From NCBI RefSeq assembly GCF_026184235.1, contig NZ_CP110806.1, positions 1,612,001 through 1,676,000 on the forward strand: a DNA stretch of 64,000 nt, given 5' to 3'. Source of the stretch: Cellulomonas sp. S1-8. GTDB taxonomy: Bacteria > Actinomycetota > Actinomycetes > Actinomycetales > Cellulomonadaceae. Positions 36,016-45,216 of this stretch are shown one piece after another (positions within the stretch are counted from its first letter, which is position 1; the number at the start of each line of letters is the position of its first letter). The translations under genes were made by a program, and so were the position numbers. A model generated the notes under the pieces. That model saw nothing but the letters and a program-made list of their open reading frames with translations. It made no database searches and was not told the origin of the DNA.

Positions 36016-37658
36016 GCCTGACCCTCGACGAGCGCCTCGCCGCGCTCGACGGTGCGTTGCGCGCGGGCGACGGCCGGCTGCCCGTGCCGCTGGTCACCGA
36101 GGCGCGCACCGTCCTCGGACGCGTGCGCGAGCGTGCCGGCCTGTCCGCCGAGCACACCGTGGTCGCCCTCGCCGGCGCCACCGGATCGGGCAAGTCGTCG
36201 CTCTTTAACGCCCTCGTCGGTGTCGACCTGGCGGGGACGGGGGTGCAGCGCCCGACGACGTCGCACCCGCTGGCCGTCGTCGTCGGCGACGACCCCGAGG
36301 CGGACGGCCCGGCGCGGCTCCTGGACTGGCTCGAGGTCGGGCGCCGTCACGCCCTGCACGCCGGGCCGGTCGGTGCACCCGCGGGGCAGGCCGCAGGCGG
36401 CGCGGCCGCCCGCGGCGCCCGGCTGGCCGACGGCCTCGTGCTGCTCGACCTGCCGGACCACGACTCGGTCGTCGTCGAGCACCGCGTGCGGGCCGAGCGC
36501 CTCGTCGCGCGCGCCGACCTGCTCGTGTGGGTGGTCGACCCGCAGAAGTACGCCGACGCCGCGCTGCACGAGCGCTACCTGCGGCCGCTCGCCGGCCACG
36601 ACGACGTCGTCGTCCTCGTGCTCAACCAGGTCGACCGGCTGAGCGCCTCCGACATCGACGACGTCCTGCGCGACCTGAGACGGCTGGCCGGCCTCGACGG
36701 CATCGAGCGCGCCCGCGTCCTGGCGGCGTCGGCGCGCACGGGCGCAGGCGTCGACGACCTGCGTGGTCTCGTCGCCCAGGCCGTCGACCGCCGCGAGGCG
36801 ACCAACCAGCGCTTCGGTGCCGACCTGCGCGCGGTCGCCCGGGACGTCGTCGACGCCTGCGGCCCCGCGCCGCACGGCCGCCGCCGCGACGTCACCACCG
36901 ACCGGCTGCTGGACGCCCTCGAGGACGCTGCGGGGGTCCCGACCGTCGTCGCGGCGGTGCGTCGCTCGGCCGTGCGTCGCGCCGGTGCGCACACCGGCTG
37001 GCCGCCCGTGCGCTGGCTCGCCCGGCTGCGCCCCGACCCGCTGCGGCGGCTCCACCTCGCGCCCCGCTCCGCCGCCGAGGCCGACGTCACGCACACGTCG
37101 CTGCCGCCCGCCGGGCCCGCACAGCGGGCGGGCGCCGCGACCGCGGTGCGGGACCACGCGGACGCCGCGCTCGCGGGCGCGCCCGACACCTGGGTCCTGG
37201 CCGCGCGTGCCCGCCTGGACACCGCGGCCCTGCCCGACGCGCTCGACCACGCGGTCGCGCGCACGCCCCTGCTGCCGGGTCGTCCCGTGTGGTGGTGGCG
37301 CGCGGCCGGGGCGCTGCAGTGGGTGCTGCTCGCGGCCGCCGTGGTCGGTGCGCTGTGGCTCGGGGGCATCGCGCTGCTCGCGTACCTGCAGCTCCCGGAC
37401 CCGGTCACCCCGGTGTGGGGGCCGGCGCCCGCACCCACGGTGCTGCTCGTCGGTGGGGTCCTCGGAGGGCTCCTCGTCGCGGCCGTGGGTGCGCTCGCGG
37501 GCCGGCTCGGCGCCCGCGCACGGGCCAGGGCGGCCCGGCGGCGGTTGCGGACGGCTGTCGCGGAGGTCGCGCAGCGGCTCGTCCTGGCGCCGCTGGCCGG
37601 CGAGACCGACGCGCTCGGCGCGTGCCGCGCCCAGGCGGCACGCGCCGCGGGCCGCTGA
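36012..37658 (+). CDS. YfjP-like membrane-associated GTPase, module 2 (B subunit)
   Basis: A 548-aa homologue of the 29691-31325 product: P-loop GATGSGKSS (about residue 56), VQRPTTSHPLAVVVG, LLDLPDHDSVVVEHR, WVVDPQKYADAALHERYLRP and NQVD. Two helices at about 430-460 and 475-500 (WVLLAAAVVGALWLGGIALL; VLLVGGVLGGLLVAAVGAL) are followed by a basic end. It lacks the long N-terminal tail of its module 1 counterpart. Same gene order and ATGA coupling as module 1, so the two-gene unit was duplicated as a block. Confidence 0.85.
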   Translation: MSLTLDERLAALDGALRAGDGRLPVPLVTEARTVLGRVRERAGLSAEHTVVALAGATGSGKSSLFNALVGVDLAGTGVQRPTTSHPLAVVVGDDPEADGPARLLDWLEVGRRHALHAGPVGAPAGQAAGGAAARGARLADGLVLLDLPDHDSVVVEHRVRAERLVARADLLVWVVDPQKYADAALHERYLRPLAGHDDVVVLVLNQVDRLSASDIDDVLRDLRRLAGLDGIERARVLAASARTGAGVDDLRGLVAQAVDRREATNQRFGADLRAVARDVVDACGPAPHGRRRDVTTDRLLDALEDAAGVPTVVAAVRRSAVRRAGAHTGWPPVRWLARLRPDPLRRLHLAPRSAAEADVTHTSLPPAGPAQRAGAATAVRDHADAALAGAPDTWVLAARARLDTAALPDALDHAVARTPLLPGRPVWWWRAAGALQWVLLAAAVVGALWLGGIALLAYLQLPDPVTPVWGPAPAPTVLLVGGVLGGLLVAAVGALAGRLGARARARAARRRLRTAVAEVAQRLVLAPLAGETDALGACRAQAARAAGR

Positions 37659-37788
37659 TCCGGCCGGCGAGCGGTTCCGCGGTCAGGCCCGGCGCTCGCG
37701 CAGCATGAGCTGATTACCGCCGCACGCCCGCGCCGCGCGAGGATGCTGCGGGCGCCGGGACCGGCGTCGGGGCGCCGCAGGAGGACAC

Positions 37789-38283
37789 ATGACGAGGCTC
37801 GAGGTGCCGGTGCAGCTGCGCTGGTCCGACATGGACGCGTACGCGCACGTCAACAACGTCGAGATGCTGCGCCTGCTGGAGGAGGCGCGCATCGAGGTGT
37901 TCTGGCGGCACCCCGAGGGCGCTGACGGTGCGGCGCCGCCGAACGCCCGCGCGACCGCCGTCCTCGACGCCGGCCCGGGCGCGCTGACCTCGACGCTCGT
38001 GGCGCGCCAGGAGATCCAGTACGTGCGCCCGCTGCCGTACCGCCGCGCACCCGTCGTCATCGAGCTGTGGATCGGGCACCTCGGCGGCGCGAGCATGGAC
38101 GTCTGCTACGAGGTCCGCGACGCCCCCACGTCCGTCGAGGGCTCGACGGTCTACGCGCGGGCGACGACGACGATCGTGCTCGTGGACTCGGCCGCGGGAA
38201 CGCCGCGGCGCCTGACCCCCGACGAGCGGGCCGTCTGGGAGCCGTTCGTCGAGGAGCCGGTCGTCATCCGCCGTCGCGGCTGA
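37789..38283 (+). CDS. hot-dog fold acyl-CoA thioesterase
   Basis: A 164-aa 4HBT-type thioesterase: LRWSDMDAYAHVNNVEMLRLLEEAR holds the catalytic Asp/His region typical of the YbgC/FadM branch, followed by RQEIQYVRPLPYRR and YARATTTIVLVD. It hydrolyses acyl-CoA; chain length cannot be told. The start ATG has AGGAGGA 6 nt upstream. Its 3' end overlaps the convergent SDR gene by 20 bp. Confidence 0.9.
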   Translation: MTRLEVPVQLRWSDMDAYAHVNNVEMLRLLEEARIEVFWRHPEGADGAAPPNARATAVLDAGPGALTSTLVARQEIQYVRPLPYRRAPVVIELWIGHLGGASMDVCYEVRDAPTSVEGSTVYARATTTIVLVDSAAGTPRRLTPDERAVWEPFVEEPVVIRRRG

Positions 38284-40021
38284 CCCCCGCGCGGAGGGCG
38301 GGGGAGTCGCTGCGGGCACGCTCGGCGGCCGCGGCCGCGCGGGCGATGTTGCGCTGCATGCCACCGAAGACCGCGCCGTGGAACGGGTACACCGACCACC
38401 AGTAGAGCTGCCCGGCGAGCCCGTGCGGGTGGAACAGCGCGCGCTGCGCGAAGACCACGGGACCGTGGCGCCACGCCTCGGGGTGCCACGCGACCGGCTC
38501 CCCGTCGGCCGACGGCTCCGGCGGGTCGCCGTGCCCGGGCTCGACCCGCAGCTCGAGCCACGCGAGGCCGGGCAGGCGCATCTCGGCGCGCAGGCGCAGC
38601 AGCCGCCCCGGCTCGATGTGCTCGACGCGCCAGAAGTCGACGGCGTCGCCGACGAGCAGCCGCGAGGGGTCGCGTCGCCCCCGGCGCAGGCCCGGGCCGC
38701 CGACGACGCGGTCCAGGAGCCCGCGCACGCGCCAGGCCAGGCCCCAGGAGTACCAGCCGCGCTCACCGCCGACCGCCTCGACGACGCGCCACAGCGCGGC
38801 CGGTGAGGCGTCGACCGGCACGCGTCGTTCGTCCACGTACAGCGAGCCGCCCGCCCAGTCCGGGTCGGAGGGGAGCGGGTCGCTCGGTGCGCCGACCGAG
38901 GCCGCGGACGACCAGCGGGTCGCGACGCTGGCGCCCTGGACGCGCTCGAGCGCGAGCCGCACGGCGCGGTCGAAGCCGACGAGACCGCCTGGCGGGTCGG
39001 GCACGTGCTCGGCGATGTCGTGCTCGTCGCACACGACCTCGTGCACCAGCGACTCGACGAGGGGCCGCGCGAGGCCGCCGGGCACGGGGGTGACGAGCGA
39101 GACCCACAGGCTCGAGAGCCGCGGGGACAGCACCGGGACGGCGACGATGATGCGCCGCGGCAGTCCCGCGATGCGGGCGTAGCGCTGCATCATGTCGCGG
39201 TACGTGAGCACGTCGGGGCCGCCGATGTCGAAGGCGCGCGAGACGTCCGGCGCCATGGCGGCCGACGCCACGAGGTACCGCAGGACGTCGCGGATCGCGA
39301 TCGGCTGGATGCGGTTGGCGACCCAGCGCGGCACCGTCATCGCGGGCAGCCGCTCGGTCAGGTAGCGCATCATCTCGAACGACGCGGACCCCGAGCCGAG
39401 GATGACGGCGGCGCGCAGCACGGTCGTCGGCACCCCCGATGCCAGCAGGATCTCGCCGACCTCGGTGCGCGACGCCAGGTGCGGCGACAGCTCCTCGCCC
39501 TCGGGGTACAGGCCCCCCAGGTAGACGACGCGGGCCACGTGCGCCTCGCGGGCCGCCTGCGCGAACACCTGCGCGGTCTGCCGGTCCCGCTGCTCGAACG
39601 TCTTGCCCGAGCCGAGGGCGTGGATGAGGTAGTACGCGACGTCGGTGCCCTCGAGCGCCGTGCGGATCTGCTCGGGCTCCGTGGCGTCCGCCTCGACGAC
39701 CTCGACCTGGTCGTACCAGGGGCGTCCGCGCAGCCGGTCGGGGTTCCGGGCGAGCGCCCGCACGCGGTACCCGGCCGCCAGCAGCTCGGGGACCAGGCGC
39801 CCCCCGACGTACCCGGTGACGCCGGTGACCGCGGCGATCGGCGCGTCCGGCCGCGGCCGCCCGTCGGGGCCGAGCCCCGGCACCAGCCCGACCAGGGTGC
39901 TCGCGACGGGCTCCGGTGCGAGATCCGCCTCGGGTGCGAGGTGCGGCTCGGGGACGAGGTCGTGCGCGGGGGCGTGGTGGGGCGTGCTGCCGGTCGGGAG
40001 GGCGGTGCGGTCGTCGCTCAC
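38264..40021 (-). CDS. NAD(P)-binding SDR protein with DUF2867 domain
   Basis: A 585-aa two-part protein. Residues about 60-370 are an atypical extended SDR/NmrA-like Rossmann domain: AVTGVTGYVGGRLVPELLAA, RALARNPDRLRGRPWYDQV, EVVEADATEP and YYLIHALGSG. Residues about 410-570 are a DUF2867 (SRPBCC-like) domain with WRVVEAVGGERGWYSW, DFWRVEHIEPGRLLRLRAEM and GQLYWWSVYPFHGAVFGGM. This fusion is common in actinobacteria; its substrate is unknown. The first 45 residues are low-complexity with LAPE repeats. The GTG at 40021 lies 6 nt from CACACT (40028-40033 minus). Confidence 0.88.
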   Translation of the reverse strand: MSDDRTALPTGSTPHHAPAHDLVPEPHLAPEADLAPEPVASTLVGLVPGLGPDGRPRPDAPIAAVTGVTGYVGGRLVPELLAAGYRVRALARNPDRLRGRPWYDQVEVVEADATEPEQIRTALEGTDVAYYLIHALGSGKTFEQRDRQTAQVFAQAAREAHVARVVYLGGLYPEGEELSPHLASRTEVGEILLASGVPTTVLRAAVILGSGSASFEMMRYLTERLPAMTVPRWVANRIQPIAIRDVLRYLVASAAMAPDVSRAFDIGGPDVLTYRDMMQRYARIAGLPRRIIVAVPVLSPRLSSLWVSLVTPVPGGLARPLVESLVHEVVCDEHDIAEHVPDPPGGLVGFDRAVRLALERVQGASVATRWSSAASVGAPSDPLPSDPDWAGGSLYVDERRVPVDASPAALWRVVEAVGGERGWYSWGLAWRVRGLLDRVVGGPGLRRGRRDPSRLLVGDAVDFWRVEHIEPGRLLRLRAEMRLPGLAWLELRVEPGHGDPPEPSADGEPVAWHPEAWRHGPVVFAQRALFHPHGLAGQLYWWSVYPFHGAVFGGMQRNIARAAAAAERARSDSPALRAGVSRDGG

Positions 40022-40027
40022 CTGCGC

Positions 40028-40033
40028 AGTGTG
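40028..40033 (-). promoter_or_regulatory. -10-like box of SDR gene
   Basis: CACACT on the minus strand ends 6 nt before the GTG at 40021; weaker match than the other boxes. Confidence 0.3.
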
Positions 40034-40113
40034 CGGCCGCCCACCGGTGCGCGCACGCGGGGGACGCACGCGGCGGACGCACCGGTCGGCCGGCGTCGCG
40101 ACCGTCGGGAGCG

Positions 40114-41106
40114 TCAGGGCGAGAGCAGGGCGAGGGTGCGTCGCTCGGCGACCTGCTGCGACCGCGTCGGGGTGATCGTCTCGCCCCGCTCCCAGAGGTC
40201 GACGATCCGCGGGTCGATGTACGACGCGCGGGCCACGGCCGGGGTGTTGCCGAGCTCCTCGGAGACCGCGCGGACCACCGAGGTGACGACCCGGCGCCGC
40301 GCGCGCTCGCTGCGGGGGGCAGGGCCGGCGTCGGCCAGCCCGCGTGCGGCCAGCACCGTGGCGTGCCACGTCCGGAAGTCCTTGGGCGTGGCCTCGCCCA
40401 GGCGGTCGCGCACGTAGCCGCCGACGTCGGCGCTGGTGATGTCGTGCCAGCCGGCGTCGTCGCGCCACGCCAGCAGCTCCGGGCTCTCGTCACGGCGCCG
40501 CAGCAGCACCCGCACGAGCTCGGCGACCACCTCGTCGTCGACGACCGTGTCCCGCACCTGGCCCGACTTGGCGGGGAAGAGCAGGTGCACGGCACCGGGG
40601 GAGCCGTCGTCGTCCGTCAGCACGCGGACGTGGTCGCGGCGCAGCGTCGCGAGGCCGAACGACCCGTGCTTGCGCGTGTACCCCTCGGTGCCGATGCGCA
40701 GGTAGGCGCGGTCGAGCAGCCGGAACGCCAGCGCCAGCGCCTTGTCCTTGGGCATGCCGTCGAGCGCGAGGTCGGCGCGGACGCGGCGGCGGGCGGCGGG
40801 CAGGCGGCGTGCGACCTCCAGGACGTGCTCGTGCTTGCGCTGCGCGCGGCGGGCGTGCCACTGCTGGTGGTAGAGGTACTGGCGGCGGGCGGCGTCGTCG
40901 AGGCCCGCGGCCTGGATGTGCCCGTGCGGCCACGGGCTGATCCAGACCTCGCGCCACGCGGGCGGGATCGCGAGCGTCCGGATGCGGGTGAGGTGCTCGT
41001 CGTCGGCGATGCGCTGCCGGTCGACGTCCAGGTACACGAAGCCGGAGCCGACCTTGCGCCGGCTCCACCCCGGCTGGTCGAGGCGGACACGTCGGAGCCG
41101 AGGCAT
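40114..41106 (-). CDS. DNA topoisomerase IB
   Basis: A 330-aa bacterial/poxvirus-type IB topoisomerase that relaxes supercoils through a 3'-phosphotyrosine. N-terminal part: GSGFVYLDVDRQRIAD and AIPPAWREVWISPWPHGHIQ. Catalytic part: RKHGSFGLATLRRDHV, FPAKSGQVRD (Lys), KDFRTWHAT and the nucleophile Tyr296 in ARASYIDPRIVDLWERG. Length is typical for bacterial IB enzymes. ATG at 41106; GAGACT 6 nt upstream may be a -10 box. It follows the SDR gene divergence by 90 nt and is not coupled to neighbours. Confidence 0.92.
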   Translation of the reverse strand: MPRLRRVRLDQPGWSRRKVGSGFVYLDVDRQRIADDEHLTRIRTLAIPPAWREVWISPWPHGHIQAAGLDDAARRQYLYHQQWHARRAQRKHEHVLEVARRLPAARRRVRADLALDGMPKDKALALAFRLLDRAYLRIGTEGYTRKHGSFGLATLRRDHVRVLTDDDGSPGAVHLLFPAKSGQVRDTVVDDEVVAELVRVLLRRRDESPELLAWRDDAGWHDITSADVGGYVRDRLGEATPKDFRTWHATVLAARGLADAGPAPRSERARRRVVTSVVRAVSEELGNTPAVARASYIDPRIVDLWERGETITPTRSQQVAERRTLALLSP

Positions 41107-41190
41107 GCGGGCAGTCTCACCCGGCGTCCCGGATCGCGCATGCCGAGCCGACGGGGTCGAGCAGGGGGCCCGTCCGGACGTCACCCGCGG

Positions 41191-42072
41191 TCAGTCGGGG
41201 ATCCGGACCATGCCCTCCTGGGCGATCGACGCGACGAGCGTGCCGTCCTGGGCGAAGACGCGAGCAGCGCCCAGTCCCCGGCCGCCCTGCGCCCCGGGCG
41301 TGCTCTGCGCGAACAGCAGCCAGTCGTCGACGCGCACGTCGCGGTGCCACCACATGGCGTGGTCGAGGCTCGCCATCGACAGGCCCGGCGTCGCCCACGG
41401 GCGGCCCGAGCGCCGCAGCACCGGCTCGAGCATGATCTGGTCGCACGCGTACGCCAGCAGGGCGCGGTGCAGCAGCTGGTCGTCCGGGACGGGCCCCCGC
41501 GCGCGGGCCCACACGAGTTGGCGTCCCTGCGCGGACTGCGGGTCGGCCCGCAGGTAGATCGGGCCGTCGACGTGCCGCAGGTCGAACGCCGACTCCTGCG
41601 CCCAGAACCGGGCCATCGGGTGGTCCACCTCCCCGAGCGCCTCCAGCGCCGAGCCGACGTCGTCGGGGCCGGGCACGTCCTGCGGCATCGGCTCGGCGTA
41701 CTCGATGCCGGGCTGCCGCTCCTGGAACGACGCGATCATCGACAGGATCGGCGCGCCGGCCTGCAGCGCGTGCGCGCGGCGCGCCGAGAACGACCGGCCG
41801 TCGCGCAGGCGCTCCACGGCGAAGTCGATGGGCGCGGACGCGTCACCCGGGCGCAGGAAGTACCCGTGCATCGAGTGCGGCAGGCGCGCGCCGTCGACGG
41901 TGCGGCCGGTCGCGAGCAGCGCCTGGGCGAGCACCTGGCCACCGAACACCCGGCCGTGCGGCTGCGGCAGGCTCCGGCCGTGGAAGACGTCCGGCTGGGT
42001 CGCGTCAGGGGTGAGGTCCAGGGCGTGCAGGACTGCGCCGACGGGGTCGGTGGCCGGGTCCGGCTGGGTCAT
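41191..42072 (-). CDS. tesB: acyl-CoA thioesterase II (TesB)
   Basis: Double hot-dog thioesterase that hydrolyses medium- to long-chain acyl-CoA in the cytoplasm. The 293-aa protein has PHGRVFGGQVLAQAL, SMHGYFLRPGDASAPIDFAV and ARRAHALQAG in the first hot dog. The second has YACDQIMLEPVLRR (catalytic Asp), MASLDHAMWWHRD and LLFAQSTPGAQGGRGLGA, ending VASIAQEGMVR. It lies 4 nt after the truncated haemoglobin gene on the same strand, so the two are probably one transcript. Confidence 0.93.
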   Translation of the reverse strand: MTQPDPATDPVGAVLHALDLTPDATQPDVFHGRSLPQPHGRVFGGQVLAQALLATGRTVDGARLPHSMHGYFLRPGDASAPIDFAVERLRDGRSFSARRAHALQAGAPILSMIASFQERQPGIEYAEPMPQDVPGPDDVGSALEALGEVDHPMARFWAQESAFDLRHVDGPIYLRADPQSAQGRQLVWARARGPVPDDQLLHRALLAYACDQIMLEPVLRRSGRPWATPGLSMASLDHAMWWHRDVRVDDWLLFAQSTPGAQGGRGLGAARVFAQDGTLVASIAQEGMVRIPD

Positions 42073-42076
42073 CGCG

Positions 42077-42469
42077 TCAGTCCTCGAAGGAGTTGAGCAT
42101 CGAGTGCGCCGCGCGCTCCAGGTAGTCCCAGAGCTCCGCGCGGTGCAGGGGTGCGAGGTCCAGGGAGTCCACGGCGGTGCGCATGTGCCGCAGCCAGCGG
42201 TCCCGGGCGTCGGGGTTGACCTTGTACGGGGCGTGCCGCATCCGGAGCCGCGGGTGGCCGCGCTCGTCGGAGTACGTCGTCGGGCCGCCCCAGTACTGCT
42301 CGAGGAAGAGCGTGAGCCGCTCGGCCGCGGGCCCGAGGTCCTCCTCGGGGTACATCGGCTTCAGCACGGGGTCGCCTGCGACCCCCCGGTAGAACTCGTC
42401 GACGAGCCGGACGAAGGTCTCGTGCCCGCCGACGGCGGCGTAGAACGAGTCGTCTCTCACGTCGTCCAT
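42077..42469 (-). CDS. group II truncated haemoglobin (GlbO-like)
   Basis: A 130-aa 2-on-2 globin. It shows [59 protein letters not shown] (proximal His in MRHAPYKV), and the group II Trp in [10 protein letters not shown]. Family members bind oxygen and react with NO or peroxide. The start ATG at 42469 is the first codon before conserved sequence. It is followed 4 nt later by tesB, which suggests co-expression without a known shared pathway. Confidence 0.93.
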   Translation of the reverse strand: MDDVRDDSFYAAVGGHETFVRLVDEFYRGVAGDPVLKPMYPEEDLGPAAERLTLFLEQYWGGPTTYSDERGHPRLRMRHAPYKVNPDARDRWLRHMRTAVDSLDLAPLHRAELWDYLERAAHSMLNSFED

Positions 42470-42552
42470 CCTCACACGCACCGCAGGCCCCGCCGCGCCC
42501 CCGCCGGTGTGCGTCGTGCCACCCTCGCCCGACGTCACGGCCCCGGCTCGTG

Positions 42553-44238
42553 TCACAGCCCCAGCTCGTCCAGCACCGGCAGCCCGGCGCGGACGACGGC
42601 GCGCGCGTCCGCCGCGCTCGACGCGTCGGCGGCACGGCGCGCGAGGACCCGGCACGTCGCGAGGTCGGTCACGGCGAGCACGGCCGCGACGTCCGGGAGC
42701 GCGCGCGGCGTCATCGACAGCGACGTGACGCCGAGCCCGACGAGGACGACGGCCAGCGCCGGGTCCGCGGCGGCCTCGCCGCACACCCCGACGGGCCGGG
42801 CCTGTGCCGCCCCGCCCCGGGTGGTCGCCTCGACGAGGCGCAGCACGGCCGGCTGCCACGCGTCGGACAGGGCCGCGACGGCGCCCAGCAGGCGGTCCGC
42901 GGCCATCGTGTACTGCGTCAGGTCGTTGGTGCCGATGCTCGCGAACTGCGCGTGCGCCAGCAGGGGACCGGCCAGCAGCGCCGCGCTGGGCACCTCCACC
43001 ATGATCCCGGCGGTCGGCAGGCCGTGCCGTGCGCACGCGGCGACGAACTGCTCGGTCTCGTCGACCGTCGCGACCATCGGTGCCATGACCCACGTCGTCG
43101 TGCCGGGGTGCGCGGCGGCCGCGCGGGCGATCGCGGTGAGCTGGTCCTCGAGGACCTCGGGCCGCTCCTGCGCGACCCGCAGCCCCCGCACCCCGAGCGC
43201 GGGGTTCGTCTCGGGTGCCGCGTGCAGGAAGGGCAGCGGCTTGTCGGCACCCGCGTCGAGCGTGCGGACCACGACCTTGCGTCCCGGGAACGCGGCCAGG
43301 ACCCGCCCGTACGCCTCGGTCTGCTCGTCGACGTCGGGCGCGTGCAGCCGGTCGAGGAACGCGAACTCCGTCCGGAACAGCCCGACACCCTGCGCGCCCG
43401 ACGCCGCGGCGGCGGGCGCCTCGGCCGGGTCCCCGACGTTCGCGAGCAGCTCGACGCGGTGACCGTCCGCGGTGCGGCCGTCGCCGTCGAACGTCCGCAC
43501 CGCCGCAGCCAGGGCACGGACGCGCTGCACGGACGCCTCCGAGGGGTCGACGCGCACCGTCCCGGCGGCGCCGTCGACCAGCAGCAGCGTGCCTTCGGCG
43601 AGGTCCAGCACCCCGGGCGCGGCGACCACGGCGGGGATGCCGCGCGAGCGCGCGAGGATCGCGGTGTGCGACGTCGGCCCACCGGCCGCGGTGACGATCG
43701 CGACGACCCGCTCCGGGTCCAGGGTCGCGGTGAGCGCCGGCGCCAGGTCGTGGGCGACGAGCACGTAGGGGTGCGCGCGCACCGGCAGGCCCGGCGACGG
43801 CTGCCCGGTGAGGTGCGCGACGAGCCGGTCCCGCACGTCCACGACGTCCCTCACCCGCTCGGCCAGGTACCCGCCCAAAGCCTCGAGCTGCGCGGACACC
43901 GCGTCGGCGGCCTCCCACACGGCGCGCTCGGGGACGAGGTGCTCGTCACGGACCCGCTGCTGGGCGTCGGCGACGAGCGACGGGTCGGCCGCCATCGCCG
44001 CCGCCGCGTGCAGCAGCGCCGCGCTGTCACCCTCGGCGGCCCGCGCGGCGGCGTCGAGCTCGTCGCGCACGGCGTCCGCGGACCGCGCGACCCGCTCGGC
44101 CGCGGCCTGCGTGTCGGCGCCCGGCGGCAGGCGTCGACCCGCGGGGGGCTCCGGGACGGCGTCGGGCAGCCGGACGACGGGACCGACCGCACGTCCCGGG
44201 CTCACACCGATGCCGGTGACGACGCTCGTGCTGCCCAC
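42553..44238 (-). CDS. ptsI: PTS enzyme I (phosphoenolpyruvate-protein phosphotransferase)
   Basis: Takes phosphate from PEP onto His191 ([13 protein letters not shown]) and passes it to HPr, the first step of sugar PTS uptake. The 561-aa protein has the HPr-binding N-terminal domain (starting [16 protein letters not shown]), the swivelling His domain and a PEP-binding barrel with [46 protein letters not shown] and [10 protein letters not shown] (Cys). The GTG start has GGAGGAGG upstream. It is divergent from single-domain EIIB and EIIA genes. HPr and EIIC genes are not in the window. Confidence 0.93.
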   Translation of the reverse strand: MGSTSVVTGIGVSPGRAVGPVVRLPDAVPEPPAGRRLPPGADTQAAAERVARSADAVRDELDAAARAAEGDSAALLHAAAAMAADPSLVADAQQRVRDEHLVPERAVWEAADAVSAQLEALGGYLAERVRDVVDVRDRLVAHLTGQPSPGLPVRAHPYVLVAHDLAPALTATLDPERVVAIVTAAGGPTSHTAILARSRGIPAVVAAPGVLDLAEGTLLLVDGAAGTVRVDPSEASVQRVRALAAAVRTFDGDGRTADGHRVELLANVGDPAEAPAAAASGAQGVGLFRTEFAFLDRLHAPDVDEQTEAYGRVLAAFPGRKVVVRTLDAGADKPLPFLHAAPETNPALGVRGLRVAQERPEVLEDQLTAIARAAAAHPGTTTWVMAPMVATVDETEQFVAACARHGLPTAGIMVEVPSAALLAGPLLAHAQFASIGTNDLTQYTMAADRLLGAVAALSDAWQPAVLRLVEATTRGGAAQARPVGVCGEAAADPALAVVLVGLGVTSLSMTPRALPDVAAVLAVTDLATCRVLARRAADASSAADARAVVRAGLPVLDELGL

Positions 44239-44387
44239 CCGACCTCCTCCGCGCTCGTGGGCGACCGGGGCGGTGCGAGCCGCCGTCGTCGCCGTGCCCC
44301 CGCAGTCTGTCGCGCACGCGGGCGACGGGCCAGCGCCGACACGCGTGCGGGTGCGGACGCCGCAGGCGTCGTGCGGGGTCACGGCGG

Positions 44388-44393
44388 TAGCCT
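44388..44393 (+). promoter_or_regulatory. possible -10 box of EIIB-EIIA genes
   Basis: TAGCCT in the 262-bp divergent region would give a leader of about 100 nt before the TTG at 44501. Confidence 0.3.
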
Positions 44394-44500
44394 GGTGGGG
44401 ACCGTGCACGCGACCGGTCGGTACGGACGGGCGGGTGGACGGGCGGTGGATCCCCCCGTCCACCGGGCGTGCGTGCCGGCGACGACACCGGGGAGAGCCA

Positions 44501-44731
44501 TTGAGCAAGGCAGAGCAGATCCTGGCCGCACTGGGCGGGGAGGCGAACGTCGTCGACCTCGAGCCCTGCATCACGCGGCTGCGGGTCGAGGTCGGTGACG
44601 TGCAGCTCGTCGACGAGGCTGCGCTCAAGGCGAGCGGAGCGTTCGGCGTCGTGCGCTCGGGCCGCATCGTGCAGGTCATCGTCGGGCCCGAGGCGGACAA
44701 CCTCGCCGCCGAGCTCGACAGCCTGCGCTGA
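44501..44731 (+). CDS. PTS EIIB protein (glucose/GlcNAc family)
   Basis: A 76-aa single-domain EIIB. The phosphorylated Cys23 lies in DLEPCITRLRVEV, followed by DEAALKASGAFGVVRSGRIV and VIVGPEADNLAAEL, all typical of the glucose/N-acetylglucosamine family. It passes phosphate from EIIA to the sugar bound by an EIIC membrane protein encoded elsewhere. The start is an unusual TTG, chosen because GGAG lies 5-6 nt upstream and the family begins with SKAEQIL; no ATG or GTG is available. Confidence 0.9.
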   Translation: MSKAEQILAALGGEANVVDLEPCITRLRVEVGDVQLVDEAALKASGAFGVVRSGRIVQVIVGPEADNLAAELDSLR

Positions 44732-44744
44732 CGGCGTCGTCGGC

Positions 44745-45212
44745 GTGGCAGTGCTGCGGCTCGCGAGCCCCGTCCCGGGGGTCGTGCGCCCGCTGACGGA
44801 CGTGCCGGACGCCGTCTTCGCCCAGCAGATGGTCGGGCCCGGCATGGCGGTCGAGCCCGACCGCACCGGCCGGCAGGACGTCCTGGCGCCGTGCGACGGC
44901 GTCGTCGCCGCGCTGCACCCCCACGCGTTCGCCCTCGAGCTGGACGACGGGCGCGCGGTGCTGGTGCACGTCGGCATCGACACCGTGACCCTGGCCGGTC
45001 TCGGCTTCGACCTGCACGTCGAGCGTGGCGAGCGCGTGCGCACGGGGGACCGGGTGCTGACGTGGTCGCCCGTGGACGTCGCCGCCGCGGGCCTGTCGAC
45101 GATGTGCCCCCTGGTCGCGCTGCAGGCCGACCCGGCGCACCTCGTCCACCTCGTCACCGACGGCGAGCACGTGGTCGCCGGCGTGCCCGTCCTGGACTGG
45201 GCGACCGACTGA
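44745..45212 (+). CDS. PTS EIIA protein (Crr-like)
   Basis: A 155-aa glucose-family EIIA. It has SPVPGVVRPLTDVPDAVFAQ, QMVGPGMAVEP, DGVVAALHPHAFAL (supporting His) and the phosphorylated His75 in LVHVGIDTVTLAGLGF, then GERVRTGDRVLTW. It accepts phosphate from HPr and gives it to EIIB (44501), 13 nt upstream. GTG at 44745 has no clear ribosome-binding site; GTG at 44751 is an alternative. Domains fused in many PTS permeases are separate genes here. Confidence 0.9.
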   Translation: MAVLRLASPVPGVVRPLTDVPDAVFAQQMVGPGMAVEPDRTGRQDVLAPCDGVVAALHPHAFALELDDGRAVLVHVGIDTVTLAGLGFDLHVERGERVRTGDRVLTWSPVDVAAAGLSTMCPLVALQADPAHLVHLVTDGEHVVAGVPVLDWATD

Positions 45213-45216
45213 CGGG

